The notes below the pieces were generated by a model. That model saw only the letters and a program-made list of their open reading frames with translations, did no database searches and was not told the DNA's origin. From positions 1-10,494 of the forward strand of contig DATGNS010000056.1 in NCBI GenBank assembly GCA_035306625.1: a DNA stretch of 10,494 bases, given 5' to 3'. The DNA is from Serpens sp035306625 (GTDB lineage: Bacteria; Pseudomonadota; Gammaproteobacteria; Pseudomonadales; Pseudomonadaceae). The translations under genes and the position numbers were made by a program. Numbering within the stretch: the first letter of the stretch is position 1; every line of letters begins with the position of its first letter. Of the stretch, positions 1 through 6,244 are shown piece by piece.

Positions 1-463
1 GGTCGATGCTGTTAGCCGCATCGTGGGAACTCTGCATCGACTCCACATAGGCCAACGAAGTGCTGACCCGCCCCTTGGCGCGCCCGCTGTCGCCCTCGAG
101 TTCCAGCACCTCGAGCTCGATGGGCACCTCCGTCTCGGTACCGTAATGCGGCACCATGCTGGCTTCGGGAAAATAGGTCACCGAGGCGGCACTTGGCGAC
201 CCCTGCATCACCATGAAATCGATGCTCAGCGTGCCCTGGGTCGCGAACTTTTCCTCCCGATGCCCCTGGATGGTGACGTTGAGCATGCCGGGCATCAGCT
301 CGTGGTAGTTGGCCGTCGAGCCCTCGGCATGAGTCACGACATGCCACTCGCGCTCCTCGCCGTCCAGGCTTCCGTGGATCTCATTGGCCAGAGCCTGCGC
401 CGAGGCCAGGGTCATCGCGCCGGCGCAGAGTGCCAGGCCGATTGATCGTCCGAGGTGTCTCAT
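1..463 (-). CDS. Secreted protein of unknown function, C-terminus off window
   Basis: The reading frame is uninterrupted from the ATG at 463 down to the window edge (154 complete codons), so the C-terminus is missing. The start is supported by an AAGGAA ribosome site 6 nt upstream. Residues 1-26 look like a Sec signal peptide: arginines at positions 2 and 6, a hydrophobic core, and a likely cleavage after AQALA. The mature part begins NEIHGSLDGEEREW and reads as alternating polar and hydrophobic strands, suggesting a beta-rich periplasmic or surface domain. There is no cysteine after the signal peptide. The gene lies 49 bp downstream of the 333-aa secreted-protein gene on the same strand, so the two are probably one transcript. 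I do not recognise the family, and no catalytic motif is visible. Confidence is high that it is a gene, low on its role. Confidence 0.85.
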   Translation of the reverse strand, partial: MRHLGRSIGLALCAGAMTLASAQALANEIHGSLDGEEREWHVVTHAEGSTANYHELMPGMLNVTIQGHREEKFATQGTLSIDFMVMQGSPSAASVTYFPEASMVPHYGTETEVPIELEVLELEGDSGRAKGRVSTSLAYVESMQSSHDAANSID

Positions 464-512
464 GTCGTATTCCTTGTTGGGTTGCTTGAACGCCGGGGCC
501 ACGGCAACCGAG

Positions 513-1514
513 CTACCAGTCCGGCCTCGGCCAGGGTTCACGGTCCTGGGTTTCCCAGACCCGGGGCGGCTCTCCTGCCCCCGTATCCACCGCCATCAAC
601 CGCTGCCACAGCGCCTTGATGTCGTCGTCCATGAGGTGATCAAGATAGATCACCAGGTCAACACCGTCGTCCTGCCCCAGTCCACGCTCCACCAGCACCT
701 CCAAGAAGGCGTCGCCGGGCAGCACGCTTTCCGGCCACTCGGGGGGGTGCCAACGTGCCGGACCGCTATCGTCGCGTTGCACGAGCCCGAGGCGCTCCAG
801 TCCCACTTCCAGCAATGCGACTTCCAGGGGTAGTGAGCTCGATGCTGGTTCAAGTGGCGAGGGTGCCGGCCAGTCACGGGCCTGTTCATTCAGTGAGTCC
901 GCGGTTGAGCACGGTGCGTTGAGGCAAAAAGCACCTTCGAGGGGAATCTCGCGACGCGCCGCATGGGTGATATCAGCCACCTGACCCATGATCGGACGAG
1001 TGATGAATCGCCAGGCGATATGCTTCCCGTCACCGAAGTCCTCGGCGGGTGCCACACGCGACTCACCGTGCTGGGCTATCAGGCCCTCACGGCGTGCCGG
1101 CCCGAGATTGAAACGGGCGACCTCCACCAACTCCACCGGAATCGGTGCCTGTCCTTGCGCGGCAACGCTCGCCCTGGCGTAACGCAACCGCACCCGTGAA
1201 TGGGGCAAGTCCGCCTCTTCTATCATCAACACCAGCAACGCCTTGGTGAGCGGACCGGTATCGGCATCCGGATGGAAGATGCTTGACCCACTATCGTCAT
1301 CCAACCGCTGCCGGACCTCGGCCTGCAGCGCCTCGGCATCCTGGTGCTGCCACTGCGCTTCGGGCAGGAAGGCTCGAGCCACTGCCTCGATCGACGCGGC
1401 CTCGCCAAGCCTCGAGTCGGAAGACATGCCATTCATCTCGGCCGCGGCAAGCGAGCCGACGCTCAGCCCTGTCGCCGCTATCCCGACCCCTATCCAGCAC
1501 CTGAATCCACGCAT
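513..1514 (-). CDS. Secreted protein of unknown function (333 aa)
   Basis: The chosen start is the ATG at 1514, preceded by a strong GAAGGAGAA ribosome site and followed at once by a signal peptide (residues 1-25, cleavage probably after SLAAA). The frame stays open further upstream, but that extension has no signal-peptide character. The mature protein is acidic and mostly helical by eye. A CLNAPC pair (Cys197, Cys202) could form a disulfide in the periplasm. A Pro/Ser-rich stretch near residues 216-228 separates an N-terminal part from a C-terminal helical part rich in Leu, Glu and Asp. The C-terminus is Trp/Pro/Arg-rich (ending PWPRPDW). I do not recognise a family. It is the first gene of a minus-strand pair and is divergent from the vWA gene, sharing a 179-bp control region with it. 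Confidence 0.82.
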   Translation of the reverse strand: MRGFRCWIGVGIAATGLSVGSLAAAEMNGMSSDSRLGEAASIEAVARAFLPEAQWQHQDAEALQAEVRQRLDDDSGSSIFHPDADTGPLTKALLVLMIEEADLPHSRVRLRYARASVAAQGQAPIPVELVEVARFNLGPARREGLIAQHGESRVAPAEDFGDGKHIAWRFITRPIMGQVADITHAARREIPLEGAFCLNAPCSTADSLNEQARDWPAPSPLEPASSSLPLEVALLEVGLERLGLVQRDDSGPARWHPPEWPESVLPGDAFLEVLVERGLGQDDGVDLVIYLDHLMDDDIKALWQRLMAVDTGAGEPPRVWETQDREPWPRPDW

Positions 1515-1693
1515 CGGGTTCTCCTTCTCTCGGACAGGTCCGCCCCTTGCCCACAAGCCAACACATTGCCGAAAGCTTAAGACAGCCTGTCGATGCAGGC
1601 CCCGTTCAGATGAAGGGGGCCCGCCAGCCCCTCCGTTGCCTATGCTGATCGTTGCACCCTGCTTCCCGACGCATAGACATTCGGAGGTACTGG
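1515..1693. promoter_or_regulatory. Divergent control region between secreted-protein pair and vWA gene
   Basis: This 179-bp gap must hold promoters for both directions, since the genes on either side start outward. The clearest element is the 19-21 nt imperfect palindrome listed separately at 1601-1621. On the plus strand, TTGCAC near 1653 followed about 16 nt later by an ATAGAC-like hexamer is a weak sigma-70 candidate; I could not see a convincing minus-strand pair. The plus-strand ribosome site GGAGGT lies 6 nt before the vWA ATG. Confidence 0.5.
1601..1621 (+). promoter_or_regulatory. Putative operator, copy 1 (upstream of vWA gene)
   Basis: The sequence CCCGTTCAGATGAAGGGGG followed by CC is an imperfect inverted repeat: CCCGTTC and GAAGGGG around a 4-nt centre, six of seven pairs matching. 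The same sequence with one change occurs at 5563-5583 on the opposite strand, upstream of the other transcription unit of this cluster. It ends 72 nt before the vWA start codon. The symmetry suits a dimeric DNA-binding protein, but the regulator is not identifiable from the sequence. Confidence 0.5.
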
Positions 1694-3712
1694 ATGGCCC
1701 GCTTCCGTCAGCCGCTCTCACTGTTGCCCACCACACTGCTGCCCACCGCATTCCTGCTCGTCGCGGCTCCCGCCATGGCCGAGCGTGTCGGCGTGCTGGT
1801 ACTCGACGCCTCGGGCTCCATGTGGAACCGCATGGACGGTGACATCACGCGCATCGAGGTCGCCCGCGATGTGATCGACGAGTATCTGCATGACCGTGAC
1901 CCGCAGCTGCCCTTGAGCGTGCTGGCCTATGGCCACAATCGCCGCGGCGACTGTGGGGATATCGAGGTGATCGCCACCATGTCGCTCCAGGATGCCGATA
2001 CTCTGGCCGAGCAGGTACGTGCACTGAATCCCCAGGGCATGACACCCATCGCCGAAAGCCTGCGACTCGCCGCCGAGCAGATCCCGCGTACCGCCGAGGC
2101 GGCCGATATCATCCTGGTGACCGATGGTCTGGAGACCTGCGAGGGCGATCCCTGTGCCGTGGCGGCACGGCTGGCGGAACAGGGGTTGGCCATTCGCGCC
2201 CACGTGGTCGGCTTCGGGCTCAGCGACGACGAGATCCAGCAGCTCTCATGCGTGACCGAGCAGACCGGAGGAGAGCTCTTCCAAACCCACTCCGGAGCCG
2301 AGTTAGCCGGCGCGCTCTCTCGAGTGGAGGAGGTGGCCGCCGATCCAGAACCAGAACCCGAGCCAGAACCCGAGCCGGAACCTCAGCCTGCGGAGGCCAC
2401 GCTGAATGTGCCGGCCGAGATCCCCGCCGGCAGCGAGTTCGAGGTGAGCTGGGAAGGACCTGACGATACCCGCGACTACATCACCATTGTACCTGCCGGG
2501 GCGCCGGAGGACGTCTACGAGAGCTACCAGCGCACCGGCCGCGGATCGCCACTGTCACTCACCGCCCCGGACGCCCTGGGCGAGCACGAGGTGCGCTACA
2601 TCCATAATGACACCAAGCGGGTGCTGGCCAGCCAGACGGTGACCCTGACCCCGATCAGCGCCGCGCTGCAGGCGCCGGAGGAGATCCCCGCCGGCAGCGA
2701 GTTCGAGGTGGACTGGGAGGGCCCCGACAATCCCCGGGACTACATCACTATCGTCCCCGCCGATGCGCCGGAGGACGCCTACGAGAGTTACCAACGCACC
2801 AGCCGCGGCTCGCCGCTGTCGCTCACCGCCCCGGATGCCCTGGGCTCCTACGAGGTACGCTATGTGGTCCAGCAGTCCAAGCGGGTGCTGGCCAGCCAAC
2901 CGGTAACCCTGACCCCGGTCAGCGCCCATGTGAAGGCGCCTGAGGAGATCCCTGCCGGCAGCGAGTTCACCATCGAGTGGGAAGGCCCCGACAATCCGCG
3001 TGATTACATCACTATCGTCCCCGCCGGGGCACCGGAGGACGTCTACGAAAGCTACCAGCGCACCAGCCGCGGCTCACCGCTCTCCCTTACCGCCCCGGAC
3101 GCCCTGGGCAATTACGAGGTGCGCTATGTGGTCCAGCAGTCCAGACGTGTGTTGGCCAGCCAACCGGTAACCCTGACACCGGTCACGGCCTCGCTGATGG
3201 TAAGCGAGCCCATCGTGCCCGGCGGCGAATTCGAGGTGAAGTGGCAGGGCCCAGACAACCCCCGGGACTACATCACCATCGTCCCCGCCGGGGCCCCGGA
3301 AGACGCCTACGAAAGCTACCAGCGTACGAACCGAGGATCACCGTTGACGCTGGCGGCACCGGAGGCCCCGGGCGACTATGAGGTACGCTATGTGATCCAG
3401 CAGTCCCGGCGCGTGCTGGCAAGCGAGCCAGTCAGCGTCGGCGCCGGTGAGGTCAGCCTGAATGTCGAGGGCAGCGCCGAGGCGGGAGGCGTGGTCAATG
3501 TGGCTTGGCAAGGCCCGGGACGCTACGAGGACTTCATCCAGATCGTGGCGGCCGATGCCCCCGACGATGCCGAGGCCATCCGCGAGGCACGCGCCAGCCA
3601 GGGTAGTCCGCTGCAGCTGTTTGCGCCGCCCACGGCGGGAGAGTACGAGCTGCGCTACCGGGCTAGCGACAGCGGAGAGATCCTGGGCCGCCAGCAGTTC
3701 CAGGTGAAGTAG
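1694..3712 (+). CDS. Exported vWA-domain protein with five tandem beta-repeats
   Basis: The start is the ATG at 1694 with GGAGGT 6 nt upstream; it yields 672 aa. Residues 1-29 are a signal peptide (cleavage after APAMA). Residues 30-205 are a vWA domain with a complete metal-binding MIDAS: Asp38-x-Ser40-x-Ser42 (LDASGSMW), Thr117 and Asp144 (VTDGLETC). Such sites bind a divalent cation and usually a protein ligand. Cys87, Cys149, Cys154 and Cys186 could form disulfides. Residues 217-234 are a Pro-Glu linker (DPEPEPEPEPEPEPQPAE). Five repeats follow at 235-322, 323-410, 411-498, 499-586 and 587-672, each with WEGP, DYITIV, GSPLxLxAP and YEVRY blocks, probably beta-sandwich modules. The layout resembles proteins often labelled 'Ca-activated chloride channel homolog', a label that does not establish function. 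There is no membrane anchor after the signal peptide, so it is periplasmic or secreted. An adhesive or scaffolding role is an inference. Confidence 0.93.
   Translation: MARFRQPLSLLPTTLLPTAFLLVAAPAMAERVGVLVLDASGSMWNRMDGDITRIEVARDVIDEYLHDRDPQLPLSVLAYGHNRRGDCGDIEVIATMSLQDADTLAEQVRALNPQGMTPIAESLRLAAEQIPRTAEAADIILVTDGLETCEGDPCAVAARLAEQGLAIRAHVVGFGLSDDEIQQLSCVTEQTGGELFQTHSGAELAGALSRVEEVAADPEPEPEPEPEPEPQPAEATLNVPAEIPAGSEFEVSWEGPDDTRDYITIVPAGAPEDVYESYQRTGRGSPLSLTAPDALGEHEVRYIHNDTKRVLASQTVTLTPISAALQAPEEIPAGSEFEVDWEGPDNPRDYITIVPADAPEDAYESYQRTSRGSPLSLTAPDALGSYEVRYVVQQSKRVLASQPVTLTPVSAHVKAPEEIPAGSEFTIEWEGPDNPRDYITIVPAGAPEDVYESYQRTSRGSPLSLTAPDALGNYEVRYVVQQSRRVLASQPVTLTPVTASLMVSEPIVPGGEFEVKWQGPDNPRDYITIVPAGAPEDAYESYQRTNRGSPLTLAAPEAPGDYEVRYVIQQSRRVLASEPVSVGAGEVSLNVEGSAEAGGVVNVAWQGPGRYEDFIQIVAADAPDDAEAIREARASQGSPLQLFAPPTAGEYELRYRASDSGEILGRQQFQVK
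2342..2395 (+). repeat. Pro-Glu linker coded by hexamer repeats
   Basis: Near-identical CCxGAx hexamers encode alternating Glu and Pro between the vWA domain and the first beta-repeat of the exported vWA protein. Such stretches form stiff extended spacers, and short tandem hexamers can change length by slippage while staying in frame. Confidence 0.8.
2396..3709 (+). repeat. Five tandem in-frame repeats, 264-bp period
   Basis: The units lie at 2396-2659, 2660-2923, 2924-3187, 3188-3451 and 3452-3709; the last is 6 bp shorter and the most diverged. By direct comparison units 2 and 3 agree at 77 of 88 residues, and nucleotide identity is also high, for example around the codons for DYITIVPA in units 1-4. 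This suggests growth by unequal recombination followed by divergence of the outer copies, with the last unit oldest or under different constraint. Confidence 0.92.
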
Positions 3713-3748
3713 CCGCCGACACGGCCCGCACTCCAGTTCCAGCAACAC

Positions 3749-3784
3749 ACGACAAGCCCCGGCAGGGAGGCCGGGGCTTGTCGT
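3749..3784 (+). terminator. Strong hairpin after vWA gene
   Basis: Arms ACGACAAGCCCCGGC and GCCGGGGCTTGTCGT pair perfectly over 15 bp around an AGGGAG loop, starting 36 nt after the vWA stop codon. This is the likely intrinsic terminator of that gene. The downstream plus strand (AGTTAATCTC) has only a weak T-tract, so termination may be imperfect or aided by the second hairpin. Confidence 0.75.
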
Positions 3785-3797
3785 AGTTAATCTCACG

Positions 3798-3843
3798 TTG
3801 ATCTCACCTTGGTGACAGAAGCTGCCCACCAAGGTGAGATCAA
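3798..3843. terminator. Second hairpin between convergent genes
   Basis: Arms TTGATCTCACCTTGGTG and CACCAAGGTGAGATCAA pair perfectly over 17 bp around a 12-nt loop. The right arm ends 2 nt from the stop codon of the minus-strand small exported-protein gene, so it most likely ends that transcript, and being symmetric it could act on both strands. Neither side has a clear T-run. ATCTCAC is also repeated just outside the left arm at 3790-3796. Confidence 0.65.
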
Positions 3844-3845
3844 GG

Positions 3846-4478
3846 CTAACGGGCGGCCTGCTCACGCAGGGCGTCGAGATCCCACGCCTTGAGCAGCGCT
3901 ACTGCGGGGTCGCTGGATTCCAGACCCTGGCCATCGACCTGAACCAGGATACGGCCATCCATCAGGAAGGAGACCTCGGCATTGCCACGCTCCGGGTCCC
4001 ACTTGAGCAGCGCCGAGTCACGGCCGATGCGGATACGCTCCATATTGGGCTGGGCGGCGATCAGTGCCGGGTTGTTGAACATGGCCGACATCGCCTGGAT
4101 CATCGGGTTATCGATCATCAGCTTGGCGGTAAGCCGCCCTTCTCCGCCCTCTTGCTGGTACTCACGCTCCAGCATGCTGCCACCGCCACCGAACATCGCC
4201 GCAGCACCGCCGCCACCGCTGGAGGCTACCTCGGCGGCGCTCCAGCCCTCGGGAGGCGCCGGGAAAGTCTCGCCGATGCGCCCTGCCATCAACTCGCGAA
4301 TATCGCTGATGGCGAACTCCAGCTCGGTGATCGCCGCCCCATACTCCTGCTCCTGGTAGAGCTCCAGGCCCAGTTCGATCTGCTCCGTGACCTCATCCGA
4401 CTGACCCATCGCCGCGGCCGAAATGCCCAGGGAGGCGGCAAAGACACCGCTCATCATCCAGGTCATGCTGTTGTTCAT
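3846..4478 (-). CDS. Small exported protein with helical N-terminal and Gly-rich hinge
   Basis: The start is the ATG at 4478, with AGGAG 6 nt upstream, giving 210 aa. Residues 1-25 read as a signal peptide (hydrophobic GVFAASLGISAAAMG). Residues 27-66 form an amphipathic helical pair of TPR-like pattern (LGLELYQEQEYGAAITELEFAI cadence). Then come the conserved-looking FPAPPEGW motif (72-79), a Gly/Ala-rich hinge (87-100) and a C-terminal domain (about 104-205) with alternating strands, including ERIRIG and ILVQVDG. Hypothetical proteins with an 'FP.P..GW' motif and Gly-rich hinge are, from memory, widespread in proteobacteria without assigned function. It lies 28 bp downstream of the membrane-protein gene on the same strand, so the two are very likely co-transcribed and co-functional. 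Confidence 0.87.
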   Translation of the reverse strand: MNNSMTWMMSGVFAASLGISAAAMGQSDEVTEQIELGLELYQEQEYGAAITELEFAISDIRELMAGRIGETFPAPPEGWSAAEVASSGGGGAAAMFGGGGSMLEREYQQEGGEGRLTAKLMIDNPMIQAMSAMFNNPALIAAQPNMERIRIGRDSALLKWDPERGNAEVSFLMDGRILVQVDGQGLESSDPAVALLKAWDLDALREQAAR

Positions 4479-4506
4479 GATCCACTCCTATGTGGAAGGT
4501 TACGGT

Positions 4507-5499
4507 TCACGATTGAGTGACAGCGGGTGATGCTTCTTTCCTGCCGCCTTGGGGCGCGGTGGCCTCCACCGCCCTCTCCTTGAGGCGGCGGAACTTGCTG
4601 GACATGCCATCAAGCCGCGCCTCCCACTCAGGATCGGGCTGCTGGCCCTCGATGGCCTTGAAGTAGGCCTGCATCATGCAGGTTATGGCGAAGGGCTCGA
4701 GCACCGCCACCTTGACGCTCCAGGCGAAGAGCAGCGCCATTACCACACCGGTAGCGGACCAGCCGCCGGGAATCAGGTAGGCCACCAGCGCCGCCGGCGC
4801 CAGCATGACCAGGAAGATCACGAAGGATAGCCCATAGACGATCAGCGCCAGCCAGGCGGCGTTCTTGAACATTGGCTTGAGGTTCTGGCCATAGAGCACC
4901 AGACCGTCGCGGGAGGCACCCCAAGGGTTGTCGGCCCGAGTGCGAAAGCTGTAGGCGAGGATCACCTCGTCAATAAAGCCCACTGCGATGCGCAGGAACA
5001 TCTGTACGACACGCAGGAACTGCTGTGCCCCGGGAACCGGCAGCACCCCAAAGACGCCGCGCACCAACCCGATCAGCGTCCTGAGCACACCCTTGATCAG
5101 TTGGTCCACGGCGAACAGGGCGCTAGCCTGACCGAAGCGCTCCTTGACCGAGGCCGTGGCATGCTGGATCTGGCCGCGCCCCTGGGGCAGCGAATGGCCT
5201 TCGAGCAGCTCCACCAGCACCGCGATATGCCCCGCCTTGACCATGTAGAGCAGATACTCGCGCAGCACATACATGATCACACCGACGACGCCGAAGCCGA
5301 TGGCGCCACCCCAGAAGGTCGTGGCCGCCCGGAAGCCTTCATCACCGAAGCCGCCGATGCCCCAGCCAACACCGGCACCCACGCCAGTCATCAGAACATA
5401 GGCCAGGGCCACGCCAAAGTAGACCGCCAGCCGAAAGAGCAGGAAAGGCAGCGTCTTGACCATCAGCCCTATGGATTGACCGATCCGAAAGTCCCACAT
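4507..5499 (-). CDS. Multi-pass inner-membrane protein of unknown function
   Basis: This 330-aa protein starts at the ATG at 5499, with a GGGGGA-type ribosome site just upstream. Hydrophobic segments lie near residues 16-38, 61-80, 213-240 and 247-272. Between them a long amphipathic region (about 83-180) carries VKERFGQASALFAVDQLI and two basic hydrophobic stretches that may lie on the membrane surface. The C-terminal tail (281-330) is charged and probably cytoplasmic. There is no cleavable signal peptide, no ABC or transporter signature, and no catalytic motif I can recognise. It is the first gene of the pair ending at 3846, is convergent with the vWA gene, and shares an upstream palindrome with it. 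A role as membrane anchor or pore for the neighbouring exported proteins is an inference from context only. Confidence 0.87.
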   Translation of the reverse strand: MWDFRIGQSIGLMVKTLPFLLFRLAVYFGVALAYVLMTGVGAGVGWGIGGFGDEGFRAATTFWGGAIGFGVVGVIMYVLREYLLYMVKAGHIAVLVELLEGHSLPQGRGQIQHATASVKERFGQASALFAVDQLIKGVLRTLIGLVRGVFGVLPVPGAQQFLRVVQMFLRIAVGFIDEVILAYSFRTRADNPWGASRDGLVLYGQNLKPMFKNAAWLALIVYGLSFVIFLVMLAPAALVAYLIPGGWSATGVVMALLFAWSVKVAVLEPFAITCMMQAYFKAIEGQQPDPEWEARLDGMSSKFRRLKERAVEATAPQGGRKEASPAVTQS

Positions 5500-5562
5500 G
5501 GGTCCCCCTATTGCGTAACCAGATAATCAGGTAACGACAGGCTAGATGAGGATCGAGCCGCC

Positions 5563-5583
5563 GGCCCCCTTCATCCGAACGGG
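5563..5583 (-). promoter_or_regulatory. Putative operator, copy 2 (upstream of membrane-protein pair)
   Basis: Read on the minus strand this is CCCGTTCGGATGAAGGGGG followed by CC. It matches the copy at 1601-1621 at 20 of 21 positions and has the same imperfect palindrome. It ends 63 nt before the membrane-protein start, close to the 72 nt seen for the vWA gene. Conserved sequence, orientation and distance together suggest a shared regulator site or promoter element. Confidence 0.5.
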
Positions 5584-5614
5584 ACACGGCACCGACCGGC
5601 TCTCGAGCGCCCCA

Positions 5615-5650
5615 TCCATTTAAAGGGGGCAGCTTGGCACTGCCGACGCT
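5615..5650 (+). promoter_or_regulatory. Weak motif relative plus sigma-54-like element
   Basis: TCCATTTAAAGGGGGC (5615-5630) agrees at 12 of 16 positions with the operator-like element found twice elsewhere, mainly through AAGGGGGC. Directly after it, TGGCACTGCCGACGCT (5635-5650) has the GG-N10-GC spacing of sigma-54 promoters, with a perfect -24 half and a -12 half that departs from consensus at two positions. Either resemblance could be chance in GC-rich DNA. Confidence 0.25.
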
Positions 5651-5722
5651 AAGGTGGTGATTATCAAGAGACGCATGCCAGAGCATCGTCGACTCATCAC
5701 TACAGGGGTCAAGGGGGGGCCG

Positions 5723-6244
5723 ATGTCATTCAGGCACTTGCTTACCATCACGGCACTGGTTGTCACAGGACTAGCCGCCTCGGGCATGGCACAGGGTCAG
5801 CCGGCCGAGCTGCCGCCCCCCGAGGGGCGCCCCTTGCTGGAGGTGACCGGCAATATTGGCCAGACGAACCGGGGGCACGTGGCCCTGCTCGACCGCACTC
5901 TGCTCGAGACACTGCCCCGTCACGAGCTCGCGACCTCGACCTCGGTGACCGACGGCGTGAAGCACTTCGAGGGGTTCCTGATGCGCGATCTGCTGGAGTG
6001 GATCGGCGCCGAGGGTGATACCGTCGCCGCCATGGCCCTGAACGACTATCTGATCGAGATTCCCCTGCAGGATTTTCACGCCTACGACGTGCTGGTGGCC
6101 GATACCATGGATGGCGAACGCCTGACCCCCCGCGACAAGGGCCCGCTATGGATCGTCTATCCCCGCGACCAACACCGCGAGCTGCAGGACATCCGTTACG
6201 ACTATCGTTGGGTCTGGCAACTCTATCGGCTCGAGATCCGCTGA
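5723..6244 (+). CDS. Exported molybdopterin-fold protein lacking cysteine
   Basis: The start is the ATG at 5723, preceded by AAGGGGGG; it gives 173 aa and places a signal peptide at residues 1-24 (cleavage near GMAQG). An in-frame upstream ATG at 5654 would bury the signal peptide and is rejected. The body resembles the short periplasmic form of the oxidoreductase molybdopterin-binding domain (sulfite oxidase fold). Visible landmarks are the LEVTG start, FEGFLMRDLLEWIGAEGD, ALNDYLIEIP, RDKGPLWIVYPRD and the end RWVWQLYRLEIR. Canonical enzymes of this fold ligate molybdenum through a cysteine, and this protein has none, so catalysis of the usual kind is unlikely. Its stop overlaps the kinase start by 1 nt, implying translational coupling and suggesting it is a periplasmic sensing partner of the kinase. 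Confidence 0.87.
   Translation: MSFRHLLTITALVVTGLAASGMAQGQPAELPPPEGRPLLEVTGNIGQTNRGHVALLDRTLLETLPRHELATSTSVTDGVKHFEGFLMRDLLEWIGAEGDTVAAMALNDYLIEIPLQDFHAYDVLVADTMDGERLTPRDKGPLWIVYPRDQHRELQDIRYDYRWVWQLYRLEIR

Larger units (their letters stand above)
5500..5722. promoter_or_regulatory. Divergent control region, membrane-protein pair and signalling operon
   Basis: The 223-bp gap carries the second copy of the palindrome (5563-5583, minus orientation), a weaker related element (5615-5630, plus orientation) and a sigma-54-like pattern (5635-5650). AT-rich stretches suitable as -10 regions occur on the minus side near 5519-5529 (GATTATCT when read on that strand) and on the plus side near 5659-5664 (GATTAT). 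Confidence 0.5.

Noticed and set aside
1652..1693. Upstream in-frame ATG extending the vWA protein by 14 residues
   Set aside because: It would place a charged peptide before the signal peptide, and the ATG at 1694 has the clear GGAGGT ribosome site.
1243..1842. Open plus-strand frame of 199 codons
   Set aside because: It overlaps the secreted-protein gene antisense and the start of the vWA gene out of frame, with no plausible start signal.
2396..3709. Regular repeats considered as a CRISPR or satellite array
   Set aside because: The period is 264 bp, exactly in frame, with repeat blocks translating to conserved protein motifs and no unique spacers.
3834..4520. Open plus-strand frame of 228 codons
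   Set aside because: It is antisense to the small exported protein, which has a signal peptide, ribosome site and operon context. The plus-strand translation looks random.
6148..6243. Upstream in-frame start for the histidine kinase
   Set aside because: It lies within the molybdopterin-fold gene. The TGATG overlap at 6242-6246 and the TM segment right after the ATG at 6244 favour the shorter protein.
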